Below, piece by piece: positions 17,694 to 27,024 of a stretch of DNA of 64,000 nt. The notes beneath the pieces are model-generated. The model had not been told where the DNA came from, did no database searches, and saw nothing but the letters and a program-made list of their open reading frames with translations. Each line of letters begins with the position of its first letter. Position 1 is the stretch's first letter. The position numbers and the translations under genes are program-made. The DNA is taken from assembly GCA_937873315.1 (NCBI GenBank), contig CALMQX010000026.1, positions 1-64,000 on the forward strand, written 5' to 3'. The DNA comes from an uncultured Nostocoides sp. (lineage in GTDB: Bacteria > Actinomycetota > Actinomycetes > Actinomycetales > Dermatophilaceae).

Positions 17694-18985
17694 TGCGTAC
17701 GCGCATCATCTGGCTGGTGGCGGCGTCCACATCAGCCATCGTCGTGGCCTTTGTCGTGCCGCTCTGCCTGTTGGTCGCCAATGTGGCTCGCGGACGCGCT
17801 CTGGACCGCGCCAATGAGCAAGCGCAAAATGTGGCCACCTTGATGGTGTCCGTGGACAACCCGGCCGCACTCGAGCGCAGCGTCGACGGACTGTCCAGCG
17901 ATGGTCCGACCGTACTCATCGCCCGCGCAGACGGAACGGTGGTGGGCGCCGATGAGGTGCCCCCGGACTCTCAGGCCGATGTGGCTAAAGCGCGTGACAC
18001 GACGAGTTCGTTCGTCGCGGAGACGGCGTCAGGGGTCGATGTCGTGGTCCCGGTGATCACCGAGGACGGCACTCATATCGTCTTGGCGATCGCGACCAAT
18101 GATCAACTGCGCGCAGGTGTCAACCGCGCCTGGGCCACGCTCATTGCCCTGGGCCTGCTGCTGGTCGTCGGGTCGATTCTGTTGGCTCGCGATCTGAGCC
18201 GGCGGATCAGTGTCCCGGTCACGAACCTGGCCGATGTGGCCCACCGCCTGCGGGCCGGTGAGATCCGCGCCCGGGCCGCCGAGGCCGGACCGCCCGAGGT
18301 AGCCGAGTTAGGCGGTGCACTCAATCAGTTGGCCGAACGGATCGAGGATCTGGTCGCCTCCGAACGCGAGTCGGTGGCCGACCTTGGTCATCGGCTGCGT
18401 ACGCCGGTCACAGCGCTGCGCCTGGACACCGATCTCGTGGATGATCCCGGCGTCGCCGAGCGACTCCGCGATCATGTCGATCATCTCCAGCGCAGCATCG
18501 ATGCCGTCGTCCGGGATGCTCAGCGGCCTGTCCGCGAACCCCTCCCGGCGGCCACTGACGTGGGTGAGGTGGCCACCGCTCGGGTCGACTTCTGGCGCCC
18601 GCTGGCCGAGGATCAGGGCCGCGTGATGCGTGCCGAGCTCACCGATCGCAACGCCACGGTGCGGATGTCGCGCGGAGACTTGGAGGAGCTGCTGGACACG
18701 CTCTTGGACAATGTCTTCGCGCACACCCCCGAGGGGGCACCGGTCGCGGTCCGGGTGCGGGTCGTGGACTCCACAGTGGTCATCGATGTCGCGGATGGCG
18801 GCCCGGGTCTGGTGGACGGCGCACCCTCGCGCGGCCAATCCGGCAGTGGCTCGACCGGCCTGGGGCTGGACATTGTGGCGCGCATTGCTCGATCGGCAGG
18901 CGGTTCGCTGCATTTGCGGCGCAGCTACCTTGGCGGTCTCTCGGCCCTAGTCACGCTGCCGCTGGCCCACGCGAATGCCGCCTGA
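17693..18985 (+). CDS. Sensor histidine kinase
   Basis: The 430-residue protein has two membrane segments (about 5-27 and 140-163) enclosing a short extracellular sensor region. A HAMP domain follows (about 163-215), then a histidine box (LGHRLRTPVTALRLD, phospho-His near 226), and an ATPase domain with an N box (LLDNVFAHTP) and G box (DGGPGLVDG). The sensor signal is unknown. It is coupled to the response regulator gene before it. Confidence 0.94.
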   Translation: MRTRIIWLVAASTSAIVVAFVVPLCLLVANVARGRALDRANEQAQNVATLMVSVDNPAALERSVDGLSSDGPTVLIARADGTVVGADEVPPDSQADVAKARDTTSSFVAETASGVDVVVPVITEDGTHIVLAIATNDQLRAGVNRAWATLIALGLLLVVGSILLARDLSRRISVPVTNLADVAHRLRAGEIRARAAEAGPPEVAELGGALNQLAERIEDLVASERESVADLGHRLRTPVTALRLDTDLVDDPGVAERLRDHVDHLQRSIDAVVRDAQRPVREPLPAATDVGEVATARVDFWRPLAEDQGRVMRAELTDRNATVRMSRGDLEELLDTLLDNVFAHTPEGAPVAVRVRVVDSTVVIDVADGGPGLVDGAPSRGQSGSGSTGLGLDIVARIARSAGGSLHLRRSYLGGLSALVTLPLAHANAA

Positions 18986-19012
18986 CGAGGGCACCATCAG
19001 GTGCCCTCGTCA
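18983..19012. terminator. Bidirectional terminator between the kinase gene and leuS
   Basis: Perfect 13-bp stem (18983-18995 with 19000-19012) and a 4-base loop ATCA. It begins in the kinase stop codon and ends at the base before the leuS stop, so one hairpin can serve both convergent genes. Confidence 0.85.
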
Positions 19013-21925
19013 TCACAGCGGAACGACGTTGACCAGGCGAGGAGCGCGCACGATGACCGTCCGAATGCCGTTGCTCACCTCGACGGCGATCTTCGGCCGG
19101 GCCAGCGCCAATTCGCGCAGTGCATCCTCGCTGATATCGGCGGGTACCTCGATCCGATCGCGCAGTTTGCCCTTGACCTGAATCACGCAGGTGACGCTTT
19201 CCTGCACTAGGTGCACCGGGTCCGGCTCAGGGAAGGCGGCATACGCCAGAGAGCCCTCGTGCCCGAGCCGTGACCACAACTCCTCAGCGATATGCGGTGC
19301 CAAGGGCGCGACCATGAGCACCAGCGGCTCGATCACGCTGCGGGGCACCGAGCCGCCGATCTTGGTCAATGCGTTATTGAGCTCGGTGAGCCGCGCGATT
19401 GCGGTGTTAAAGCCCAGCGTGGCGTAGTCCTCGCGCACCGCCGCAATGGTGCGGTGCAGAGTGCCCAACAATGCCGCATCCGGGGCGTCGTCGTGGACCC
19501 GGATCTCGCCGGTCTCCTCGTCAACGACGTTGCGCCACAGTCGCTGCAGGAATCGCTGCGAGCCGACCACCGCGCGGGTGTCCCAGGGCTTACTGGCATC
19601 CAGCGGGCCCATGCCCATCTCGTAGAGCCGCAAGGTGTCCGCGCCATAGGCGGCATACATCTCGTCGGGGCTGACCATGTTCTTGAGCGACTTGCCGATC
19701 TTGCCGAACTCACGGTTAACGACCTGACCGTTCCAGGTGAAGACCGTCTGCCCATCCGCGCCGGCCGACTCCACGACCTCGCTGGCCTCGACGTACTGAC
19801 CCCGATCGTCGGTGTAGGCCGGTGCCTGGATGTACCCCTGGGCGAAGTACGTGCGGAACGGCTCCGAGGACGACAGGTGGCCGAGGTCGTGCAGGACCTT
19901 GTGCCAGAACCGCGCGTACAGCAGGTGCAGCACCGCGTGCTCGACGCCACCGACATACAGATCAGTGCCACCGGTGTCCACGCTGCCAGCCGGGGCGCCG
20001 GCGACCGGATGCGAGCGCGGCCCGATCCAGTACCGCTCATTCTCGGGATCGACCACGGTGTCCTCATTGGCCGGGTCGAGATAGCGCAGGTAGTACCAGC
20101 ACGAGCCCGCCCAGTTGGGCATGGTGTTGGTCTCGCGACGGAACGTCCGCACGCCGCGGCCATCACCGAGATCGAGCTCAACCTGGGTCCAGGCCGTGGC
20201 TCGGGCGAGCGGGGCCTCGGGCTCGCTGGAGTTATCTTCGGGGTCGAAGGTCTTGGGGCTGTAGTCCGGGACGTCCGGCAACTCCAAAGGCAGCATCGAC
20301 TCGGGCAGCGCGTGCGCGATGCCGTCCTCATCGAAGACGATCGGAAAGGGCTCACCCCAGTAGCGCTGCCGGCTGAAGAGCCAATCGCGCAGCTTGTAGT
20401 TGACGGTGGCTTCGCCGAGGCCATGACTGGCCAGCCACTGGGTGATTGTGGCCTTGGCGTCGGCGACCTCGAGTCCATCCAGGCTCACGTCGGCGTTGGC
20501 GCTATTGATCGCCAGCCCCGCCCCGGTCCAGGCGGCCTCGGCAACGCCGCGGCCATCCGGGTCGCTGATGACCTGCACGATCGGCAGCTGGAAGGCGCGC
20601 GCGAAGTCGAAGTCCCGCTCGTCGTGCGCTGGCACGGCCATGATCGCGCCGGTGCCATAGCCCATGAGGACGTAGTCGGCGATGAACACCGGGATGCGCT
20701 CGCCATTGACCGGGTTGACCGCGAAGCCACCGGTGAACACGCCGGTCTTCTCTTTGGTCTCGGCCTGGCGCTCGATGTCGCTCTTGCGGCTCGCGGCCCG
20801 GCGGTATGCCGTGACTGCGTCGGCCGGCGTAGCCTCGCCCGCGGTCCAAGCCGGGTTGGTCGACTCAGGCCAATCTCCTTGCGGTACAAGGGTGTCCACG
20901 AGGGGATGCTCAGGCGCCAAGACCATGAAGGTTGCCCCAAAGAGGGTGTCGGGGCGGGTGGTGAAGACCTCGATCCCCACCGACTCATCGCCATCGACGG
21001 GGAAGGTCACCCGAGCGCCCTCGGATCGCCCGATCCAGTTGCGCTGCATGAGCTTGACCTTCTCGGGCCACTGAACGCGGTCCAGATCGTCGGCCAGCCG
21101 GTCGGCATACGCGGTGATCCGCATCATCCATTGGCGCAGATTCTTCTTGAAGACCGGGAAGTTTCCGCGCTCGGAGCGGCCCTCGTTGGTGACTTCCTCG
21201 TTGGAGAGCACCGTGCCCAGTCCGGGCGCCCAGTTGACCGGGGCCTCGCTGGTGTACGCCAGGCGGTACTCGGATAGCTCGTGCGCTCGCTCCACCTCGG
21301 TCAGCTCGCTCCACGCCCGACCATCGGCCGTGGGACGGCTTCCGCTCGCGAACTGCTCGACCAGGGTCTCGATGGGCCGGGCGGCGCCACGGCCACCGTC
21401 GGGACGAACGGCCTCGGCGTCATACCAACTGTTGAAGATCTGCAGGAAGATCCACTGCGTCCACCGGTAGTAGTCGGGGTCGATGGTCTGGATCGCGCGG
21501 CGCTCGTCATAGGACATCCCCAGACGCCGCAACTGTGCGGCCATGATGGTGATGTTGTCTTCGGTGGTCTTGCGGGGGTGCTGGCCGGTCTGGACGGCAT
21601 ACTGCTCGGCCGGCAGACCGAAGGCGTCGTAGCCGAGGGTGTAGCACACGTTCTTGCCGAGCATCCGGTGGTAGCGCGCGAAGGTGTCGGTCGCGATATA
21701 GCCCAGCGGGTGCCCGATATGCAGGCCGCGGCCGCTGGGGTACGGGAACATGTCAAGCACAAAGAAGGCGCCGCCGGGGTGGGTGGCGACTGCGGCCGGG
21801 TCCGCGAGCGAACCCGCGGGGTTGGGCGCATGGAAGGTCCCGGCCTGCTCCCAACGGTCCTGCCAGGCGCGCTCGATCTGATCAGCCAGCGCGGCGGTGT
21901 AACGGTGCGGCGTGCTGTCGCTCAT
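19013..21925 (-). CDS. leuS: Leucyl-tRNA synthetase
   Basis: Charges tRNA-Leu. The 970-residue protein has the HIGH motif at about 69-72 ([12 protein letters not shown]), an editing domain in the middle and the KMSKS-type loop as [13 protein letters not shown] near 745. Length is normal for the bacterial enzyme. A leucine-rich leader peptide and an intrinsic terminator precede it (21974-22065), so expression should respond to leucyl-tRNA charging. Confidence 0.97.
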   Translation of the reverse strand: MSDSTPHRYTAALADQIERAWQDRWEQAGTFHAPNPAGSLADPAAVATHPGGAFFVLDMFPYPSGRGLHIGHPLGYIATDTFARYHRMLGKNVCYTLGYDAFGLPAEQYAVQTGQHPRKTTEDNITIMAAQLRRLGMSYDERRAIQTIDPDYYRWTQWIFLQIFNSWYDAEAVRPDGGRGAARPIETLVEQFASGSRPTADGRAWSELTEVERAHELSEYRLAYTSEAPVNWAPGLGTVLSNEEVTNEGRSERGNFPVFKKNLRQWMMRITAYADRLADDLDRVQWPEKVKLMQRNWIGRSEGARVTFPVDGDESVGIEVFTTRPDTLFGATFMVLAPEHPLVDTLVPQGDWPESTNPAWTAGEATPADAVTAYRRAASRKSDIERQAETKEKTGVFTGGFAVNPVNGERIPVFIADYVLMGYGTGAIMAVPAHDERDFDFARAFQLPIVQVISDPDGRGVAEAAWTGAGLAINSANADVSLDGLEVADAKATITQWLASHGLGEATVNYKLRDWLFSRQRYWGEPFPIVFDEDGIAHALPESMLPLELPDVPDYSPKTFDPEDNSSEPEAPLARATAWTQVELDLGDGRGVRTFRRETNTMPNWAGSCWYYLRYLDPANEDTVVDPENERYWIGPRSHPVAGAPAGSVDTGGTDLYVGGVEHAVLHLLYARFWHKVLHDLGHLSSSEPFRTYFAQGYIQAPAYTDDRGQYVEASEVVESAGADGQTVFTWNGQVVNREFGKIGKSLKNMVSPDEMYAAYGADTLRLYEMGMGPLDASKPWDTRAVVGSQRFLQRLWRNVVDEETGEIRVHDDAPDAALLGTLHRTIAAVREDYATLGFNTAIARLTELNNALTKIGGSVPRSVIEPLVLMVAPLAPHIAEELWSRLGHEGSLAYAAFPEPDPVHLVQESVTCVIQVKGKLRDRIEVPADISEDALRELALARPKIAVEVSNGIRTVIVRAPRLVNVVPL

Positions 21926-21973
21926 GGGGCGGAAGCCATCCTTCGTGTCTCGTCATCGGGTCCCTGACATGCG

Positions 21974-21996
21974 AAAACCCCTCACGCAGGAGGGGT
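21974..21996 (-). terminator. Intrinsic terminator of the leuS attenuator
   Basis: On the minus strand ACCCCTC (21996-21990) and GAGGGGT (21983-21977) form a 7-bp stem with a 6-base loop, followed directly by a run of four T. It lies 21 bases after the leader stop and about 50 before the leuS start. Upstream, GGCCGCG (22040-22034) inside the leader can pair with CGCGGCC (22004-21998) just before the stem, which could be part of the switch. Confidence 0.8.
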
Positions 21997-22017
21997 CGGC
22001 CGCGGGCGACGGGCTGA

Positions 22018-22065
22018 TCAGCCGTGGGTCACACGCGGCCAGCGAAGCAGGAGCTGCCGGGCCAT
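22018..22065 (-). CDS. Leucine leader peptide of leuS
   Basis: A 15-residue frame, MARQLLLRWPRVTHG, with three consecutive leucine codons (CTC CTG CTT). It ends 21 bases before an intrinsic terminator and 92 before leuS. This is the classic layout of ribosome-mediated attenuation, which comparative work has predicted for amino-acid genes of actinobacteria. The leuA leader in this window (51140-51181) shares the FLLLR/QLLLR pattern. Confidence 0.8.
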   Translation of the reverse strand: MARQLLLRWPRVTHG

Positions 22066-22090
22066 GCGCCCAGGTTACCGCAGCGCGGCC

Positions 22091-22735
22091 TCAGTGCAGG
22101 AGGACGCCCAGCACGATGAGCACTTGGGCCAGGTGATAGGTGACCATGACCAGCAGTTGCCCGCGTCGCAGCGGCGCGACGAACTTGTTGATCGCCAGGA
22201 CGGTGTCGCTGACCACGAAGCTGCTCACGCCCAGGCCAATCAGCGCGCGGCCGGTCGCCCAACCGGTGGCGGCCATGGCGGCAATGACCAGCATGTATGC
22301 CGCGACTGCCGCGGCCAGGGTGGCACCTTCTGTGCGGGCCACCGTGGGCAGGATGCGCCGCCCGAACGCCAGGCTGATCGCGACGACTCCGAGGCCGATC
22401 AGCGCCCAGGGCCAGCCACCACGCAGCCCCAGGGCGACAAAGCAGGCGACATACGCCAGGTGCCCCAGCAGGAATGCCGTCAGGCCGGCGAGGAAATGGC
22501 CGGTTGACTCCCCGAGCAGGGCCACGTCACCGATGAGGCACAGCACCAGCGCTAGCAGCAGCCAGCGCCCGGTCGAGGTGTCCCCCGCGCCGAGGCTGAG
22601 CGCCAGTGCGCCGAGCGCGACCATGGTCAGCGGTTTGGCTGCCCGCTCGACCGGCTTGCGGCCGACGATGATGGCCCACCAGTTGGTCAGGCCCGCGGCC
22701 GCGGCCAGCAGCCCACAGAGCAGGACCAGGCTCAT
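22091..22735 (-). CDS. YhhN-family membrane protein (lysoplasmalogenase-like)
   Basis: The 214-residue protein consists of about eight membrane segments and carries the YhhN signatures KPLTMVALGAL, LCLIGDVALL and SDTVLAINKF. Members include eukaryotic TMEM86 lysoplasmalogenases; the bacterial function is uncertain. The ATG overlaps the stop of the monooxygenase gene (ATGA), so the two are cotranslated. Confidence 0.87.
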   Translation of the reverse strand: MSLVLLCGLLAAAAGLTNWWAIIVGRKPVERAAKPLTMVALGALALSLGAGDTSTGRWLLLALVLCLIGDVALLGESTGHFLAGLTAFLLGHLAYVACFVALGLRGGWPWALIGLGVVAISLAFGRRILPTVARTEGATLAAAVAAYMLVIAAMAATGWATGRALIGLGVSSFVVSDTVLAINKFVAPLRRGQLLVMVTYHLAQVLIVLGVLLH

Positions 22736-24240
22736 GAGGCTGCGCCCGCGTCGAGACCGGGCGCCCAATGCGGATCGGCCGCATGCATCGAACGCACCAT
22801 CTCCAGGCGGCCATCATCGATCCGCCCGCCCAGGGTGGCCGTGAGGTCATAGAAGTAGTTCTGTCTCACCGTCCAGGGCCGCGCCTGACCCTGCCGGGGC
22901 AGGACATCAAGGGCGCGCTGGATATATCCGGCGGACAACTCGATGGCCGGCCGACCCGTGGTGTCCGGCTCGTCAAATCGTGGGGTGGCGGTGGTCCAGC
23001 CGCCCTCGTCCAGATGGTTGAGCAGCTTGCAGAACCAGCGCGCTGTCAGGTCCGAGCGCAGCGTCCACGAGGCGTTGGTGTAGCCGACGCACCACACGAG
23101 ATTGGGCACATCGGAAAGCATGAGCCCTTTGTAGATGAAGCCCTCGTTGACCGCGACCGGCTGCCCGTCGACCTCGATACTGATCTTGCCGGCGACGACG
23201 ACCTTGAGCCCGGTGGCGGTGATGATGACGTCAGCATCGACATGCTCACCGGTGACCAGGCGGATACCGGTCTCATCGAAGCACTCGATCTGGGCGGTCA
23301 CCACTTCGCCGCGGCCCGAGCTGATCGCCTCGAAGAGGTCTGAGTCGGGCGTGACACACAGCCGCTGATCCCACGGGTCATAGGGCGGATTGAAGTGGGT
23401 GTCGACGGGATAGCCCTGGGGCAGCGCGTGGCGGGCTGCCGCCGTCAGAGCACTGCGGGCCGCCTTGGGGAAGCGGCGCATGAGAGCGAAGCTGCCGGCA
23501 TTCATCGCGATATTCTTGCCGCGAACAACACGATGAACTGCCTTGGGGGGCAACACCTTTCGCATGATGCTGGCGATGGGGTCGCCACCGGGCAGGGGCA
23601 GCATGTAGGTCGGTGTGCGCTGCAGCATGACAACGTGCCCGGCACCCTGAGCGATCAGCGCCGGGAGCAGGGTGACCGCGGTCGCTCCCGAGCCGATGAT
23701 GACAAACCGCTTGCCGGCCACCTCCAGCCCCTCGGGCCAAAACTGCGGATGCACGATGCTCCCGCCAAAACTGTCCTGCTCCCGGAAGTCCACGACATGA
23801 CCGCTGTCGTAGTCGTAATAGCCGGTCGCGGCATACAGCATCCGCGCGGTGTGCTGGACCTCGCCTGCCGGGGTTTGCGCCGTCACGGTCCACAGTGCGC
23901 TGGCCGAATCCCAGGACGCGCGCACGACCTTCTGGCTGTAGTGGATGTGCCGGTCCACGCCGAACTCGCGGGCGGTGTCCTCCAGATAAGCCAGGATGTC
24001 CGGGCCGTCGGCGATGGATTTGTCATTGACCCACGGCTTGAACGGGAAGGACAGCGTGTACATATCCGAGTCGGAGCGGATCCCGGGGTAACGGAAGAGG
24101 TCCCACGTGCCGCCGAGGTGCTCGCGCGCCTCGATGATGGCGTAGGTCTTGCCCGGGCAGCGCTCCTGGAGCCGCGCGGCCGCGCCGATGCCCGAGATGC
24201 CAGCACCGACGATGAGGACGTCCACATGAAGTGCGCTCAC
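22732..24240 (-). CDS. Flavin-binding monooxygenase of the EthA/Baeyer-Villiger type
   Basis: Has an FAD-binding motif GAGISGIGAA (about 11-20), the sequence GTWDLFRYPGIRSDSDMYTL, and a second Rossmann motif IGSGATAVTLLPAL (about 180) for NADPH. The order and length (502 residues) match EthA-like monooxygenases that oxidise ketones or thioethers. I chose the GTG at 24240 (VSALHVDVLIVGAG); a TTG at 24249 is also possible, and neither has a clear ribosome site. The substrate is unknown. Confidence 0.88.
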   Translation of the reverse strand: MSALHVDVLIVGAGISGIGAAARLQERCPGKTYAIIEAREHLGGTWDLFRYPGIRSDSDMYTLSFPFKPWVNDKSIADGPDILAYLEDTAREFGVDRHIHYSQKVVRASWDSASALWTVTAQTPAGEVQHTARMLYAATGYYDYDSGHVVDFREQDSFGGSIVHPQFWPEGLEVAGKRFVIIGSGATAVTLLPALIAQGAGHVVMLQRTPTYMLPLPGGDPIASIMRKVLPPKAVHRVVRGKNIAMNAGSFALMRRFPKAARSALTAAARHALPQGYPVDTHFNPPYDPWDQRLCVTPDSDLFEAISSGRGEVVTAQIECFDETGIRLVTGEHVDADVIITATGLKVVVAGKISIEVDGQPVAVNEGFIYKGLMLSDVPNLVWCVGYTNASWTLRSDLTARWFCKLLNHLDEGGWTTATPRFDEPDTTGRPAIELSAGYIQRALDVLPRQGQARPWTVRQNYFYDLTATLGGRIDDGRLEMVRSMHAADPHWAPGLDAGAAS

Positions 24241-24322
24241 AGGCGCCAACTTACGTCAGCGGACGGTTCAGCCGGTCGGGAGTTCACCGGATTGCTGGGT
24301 TGGCATGCGACGATGCTCAGCA

Positions 24323-25465
24323 ATGTCTTGGCTCATTCTCATCCCCATCGCCGTCTTCAGCGCTTTCCTGTTCTTCCTCTGGTGGCGGCTGATCCGCGTG
24401 CCGCGCTGGGGGCATCGCTGGCTTGAGATCGTCAGCGCGATCGTGCTCGTCCTGCTCGGCGCGGCCGTCATGGCTGGCTTTGATGCCTGGGGTGGGGGCT
24501 TCTCCCCCGCGGCCATGCGCCCGATCGTCTGGGTGGGCGCGGTCTTCCTGGCCATGTGCCTGTACCTCTTTCTCGGCCTTGGCCTTACCTGGCTGGCCGC
24601 GGGGATGGTGGCCGTGGTCGGCTGGCGCATCGGCGGTGACCCGGTGGGTCGCCGCCGCCTCGCTCGGGTCGCTGCGCCCGTGGTGGCGACGCTCGCAGCG
24701 TTGGCCACGGCATACGGCGTGGCCTCCGCCGCGAACCCGGTGGTCACCGAGCGCACCGTGACCGTGCCGGGCCTGCCGCACGACCTCGAGGGGATGCGGA
24801 TCGCGCTCATCACCGACATTCATGCCGGTGCGGTGCGCAGCGCCGATTTCACTCGAAGGGTCGTGGACCGCACGAATGCCGCTCATCCCGACCTCGTGGT
24901 GATTGCCGGGGATCTGGTCGATGGGATGGCGGATCGCTATGGCCCGGAAATTGCGCCCCTGGCCGACCTCAAGGCGCCTCTCGGGGTGTTTGCCACCACG
25001 GGCAATCACGAGATGTTCCGCGATACCGGCAGCTGGATCGAGGAGTTTGAGGCTGTTGGCGTGCGGATGCTCAATAACACCAACGTCCGGCTGACCAGGG
25101 GCGCGGCGGCATTCGTGCTGGCGGGGGTGCATGACTACTCGGGCCAGGGTCCTTTCCAGCCGGATCCGGAGGCCGCGCTGGCGGGCACCTCACCGCAGGA
25201 CGTCATTGTGTATGCCGCCCACCAGCCTCGGCAGGCGTTTGCGGTCGTTGGTCGAGGTGTCGATCTGCAACTCTCCGGCCACACGCATGGCGGTCAGCTG
25301 TGGCCGATCGGTTACCTCGTGCCGCTGCAGCAGCCGATGGTCAGTGGGTATGCCGTGCTGGGCGATGTGCCGACGGTGACCTCGCGGGGTGCCGGCGCGT
25401 GGGGGCCTCCGGTTCGGGTCGGTGCGGCGCCGGAGATCCCGGTCATCACCCTGACGGCCGGCTGA
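24323..25465 (+). CDS. Membrane metallophosphoesterase (YkuE/YaeI-like)
   Basis: Three to four N-terminal membrane segments (about 1-135) precede a calcineurin-like phosphoesterase domain with ITDIHAGAV, IAGDLVDG, TTGNHEMF and GHTHGGQLWP metal-binding motifs. Related enzymes act on lipid A precursors or other phospholipids, but the substrate is not given by sequence. An ATG at 24305 would add six residues. It ends 2 bases before the tag gene, so the two are probably cotranscribed. Confidence 0.88.
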   Translation: MSWLILIPIAVFSAFLFFLWWRLIRVPRWGHRWLEIVSAIVLVLLGAAVMAGFDAWGGGFSPAAMRPIVWVGAVFLAMCLYLFLGLGLTWLAAGMVAVVGWRIGGDPVGRRRLARVAAPVVATLAALATAYGVASAANPVVTERTVTVPGLPHDLEGMRIALITDIHAGAVRSADFTRRVVDRTNAAHPDLVVIAGDLVDGMADRYGPEIAPLADLKAPLGVFATTGNHEMFRDTGSWIEEFEAVGVRMLNNTNVRLTRGAAAFVLAGVHDYSGQGPFQPDPEAALAGTSPQDVIVYAAHQPRQAFAVVGRGVDLQLSGHTHGGQLWPIGYLVPLQQPMVSGYAVLGDVPTVTSRGAGAWGPPVRVGAAPEIPVITLTAG

Positions 25466-25467
25466 TC

Positions 25468-26076
25468 ATGGCTGGGGTGGGCGTGGTCCAGGGCGCTGAT
25501 GGGCTGTGGCGGACGCCGTGGGGTGCCAGCGACCCGCTGCTACAGGCGTATTACGACACCGAGTGGGGTATGCCGGTCACCGATGAGGCTGGACTCTTTG
25601 AGCGACTGAGCTTGGAGGCATTCCAGTCGGGGCTGTCGTGGCTGACGATCCTGCGCAAACGGGAGGCCTTTCGGGAGGGCTTTGCGGGCTTCTCCCCCGA
25701 TGCCGTGGCAGCCTTTGGTGAGGCGGACATCGAGCGGCTGATGAGCGATGTGGGCATTGTGCGCAATCGCGCCAAGGTGCTGGCCACCATCGGCAATGCG
25801 CGGGCCACGATCGGGCTGCGCGGCGGAAGTGAGGGTGGGCTGGCGGCATACCTGTGGTCCTTCCGGCCTTCGGTGACCCCGCAGCCGCGCACGATGGACG
25901 AGGTGCCGACGACGTCGGTGGAGTCGGTGGCGATGGCTCGCGGGTTGAAGACTCGGGGCTTCCGGTTCGTTGGGCCGACCACGGCATACGCGCTCATGGA
26001 GGCAGTGGGCATGGTGGACACGCATCTGGTGGGGAGCCATCGGCGTGGCTGCAGCGGACTGTGGCCGTCGTCCTGA
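25468..26076 (+). CDS. tag: DNA-3-methyladenine glycosylase I
   Basis: Base-excision repair enzyme that removes 3-methyladenine. The 202-residue protein has the family pattern Y-x-D-x-E-W-G (YYDTEWGMPV), LFERLSLEAFQSGLSWLTILRKREAFREGF, and a C-terminal DTHLVGSHRRGC with the His and Cys of the zinc site. The usual N-terminal Cys of the zinc snap (RCxW) is replaced by LWRTPW, as in part of the family. It directly follows the phosphoesterase gene. Confidence 0.88.
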   Translation: MAGVGVVQGADGLWRTPWGASDPLLQAYYDTEWGMPVTDEAGLFERLSLEAFQSGLSWLTILRKREAFREGFAGFSPDAVAAFGEADIERLMSDVGIVRNRAKVLATIGNARATIGLRGGSEGGLAAYLWSFRPSVTPQPRTMDEVPTTSVESVAMARGLKTRGFRFVGPTTAYALMEAVGMVDTHLVGSHRRGCSGLWPSS

Positions 26077-26189
26077 GCGGGCCTGTGAGCCGGAAGCGAA
26101 CCGGCCTCTGAGCGGGCGATTTGGTGCCAGGCCCTGGGTCGTGGGTAGACTTCCGCAGTCCCTTCCGGGGACTCCCACCGAGGGAACTC

Positions 26190-26264
<75 letters not shown>

Positions 26265-26290
26265 GATGTGATGTCTCAAGACATCGGCGA

Positions 26291-26317
26291 CAGGGCGAAC
26301 CCTCAGGGCTCGCCCTG
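26291..26317 (+). terminator. Intrinsic terminator after tRNA-Ala
   Basis: An 8-bp perfect stem (26291-26298 with 26310-26317) is followed by a short T run at 26325-26328. It lies 28 bases after the tRNA. Confidence 0.75.
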
Positions 26318-26417
26318 CTTCGCGTTTTGGGGTTGGTATGGGGAGTGCGAGGACAGCGACTCGCTCCCGCTGCCCCCCTTTGCACCGAGATCATGCCCCG
26401 TTTCATGTTGCCGATGT

Positions 26418-26431
26418 TAAAGTCTGCTTTA
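26418..26431 (+). promoter_or_regulatory. TAAAG-N4-CTTTA palindrome at the HTH-MNT gene start
   Basis: A perfect 5-bp palindrome whose last base is the A of the start codon. The neighbourhood is AT-rich for this genome and no ribosome site is visible, so the message may be leaderless. The palindrome is a natural candidate operator for the HTH protein encoded right behind it. Confidence 0.45.
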
Positions 26432-27024
26432 TGAAAGATGGCTCGCCTACCCTGTTGCCGTTGCTGCGGTCGCGGGCGCAGGGGGAGATCTTGGCGTGGA
26501 TCGTGTTGCACCCGGATCAGGAGTTCTCTTTGGTGGAGATCGCCCGGTCGGTGGGGGTGTCATCGCCGACGGTGATGCGGGAGGTGGATCGGCTCGCTGA
26601 AGCGGGGTTGATCCGTCAGGTGCGCCGGGGGAATCAGCGGATGGTGCGGGCCGAGACCGGCTCAGTGGTGTTCGCACCGTTGGCGCAGTTGATGGCGGTG
26701 ACGTTCGGGCCGGTGCCGGTGTTGCGGGAGTTGCTGGCCCCGGTCGAGGGGATTCGGGAGGCGCACATCTACGGGTCGTGGGCCGCGCGGTACGCACAGG
26801 TGCCGGGCCCGGTCCCGGGGGATATCGATGTGCTGGTGATCGGTACGGCCGATCCGGATGACCTGGATGCGGTGGCTGCCGCGGCCACGGCTCGGCTGGG
26901 GCGTGAGGTCTCTATCCGCCGGGTTCGCCCGACAGCCTGGGATGACGCTAAGGATGATGCGTTCAAGGCGACGGTGACCTCACGGCCGATGGTCGCGCTG
27001 CTGCCGGCGGGTGACCGCCCGTGA
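26431..27024 (+). CDS. Winged helix-MNT nucleotidyltransferase fusion (antitoxin-like)
   Basis: The 197-residue protein has an N-terminal winged helix (about 18-72, EFSLVEIARSVGVSSPTVMREVDRL) and a minimal nucleotidyltransferase domain with GSWAARY (115-121) and GDID (130-133), the metal-binding pattern of MNT proteins. The next gene encodes a HEPN protein and overlaps by 4 bases (GTGA). In type VII HEPN/MNT modules the MNT protein neutralises the HEPN RNase, in the known case by adenylylation. Here the MNT partner also carries its own DNA-binding domain, so it could autoregulate through the palindrome at 26418-26431. Confidence 0.85.
   Translation: MKDGSPTLLPLLRSRAQGEILAWIVLHPDQEFSLVEIARSVGVSSPTVMREVDRLAEAGLIRQVRRGNQRMVRAETGSVVFAPLAQLMAVTFGPVPVLRELLAPVEGIREAHIYGSWAARYAQVPGPVPGDIDVLVIGTADPDDLDAVAAAATARLGREVSIRRVRPTAWDDAKDDAFKATVTSRPMVALLPAGDRP

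Noticed and set aside
19292-21277. 661-codon open frame opposite leuS
   Set aside because: Same reason: complementary to conserved leuS codons, no ribosome site, no domain.
21926-22080. T-box riboswitch for leuS
   Set aside because: No T-box sequence (AGGGTGGNACCGCG) was found; the leader peptide with three Leu codons explains the terminator better.
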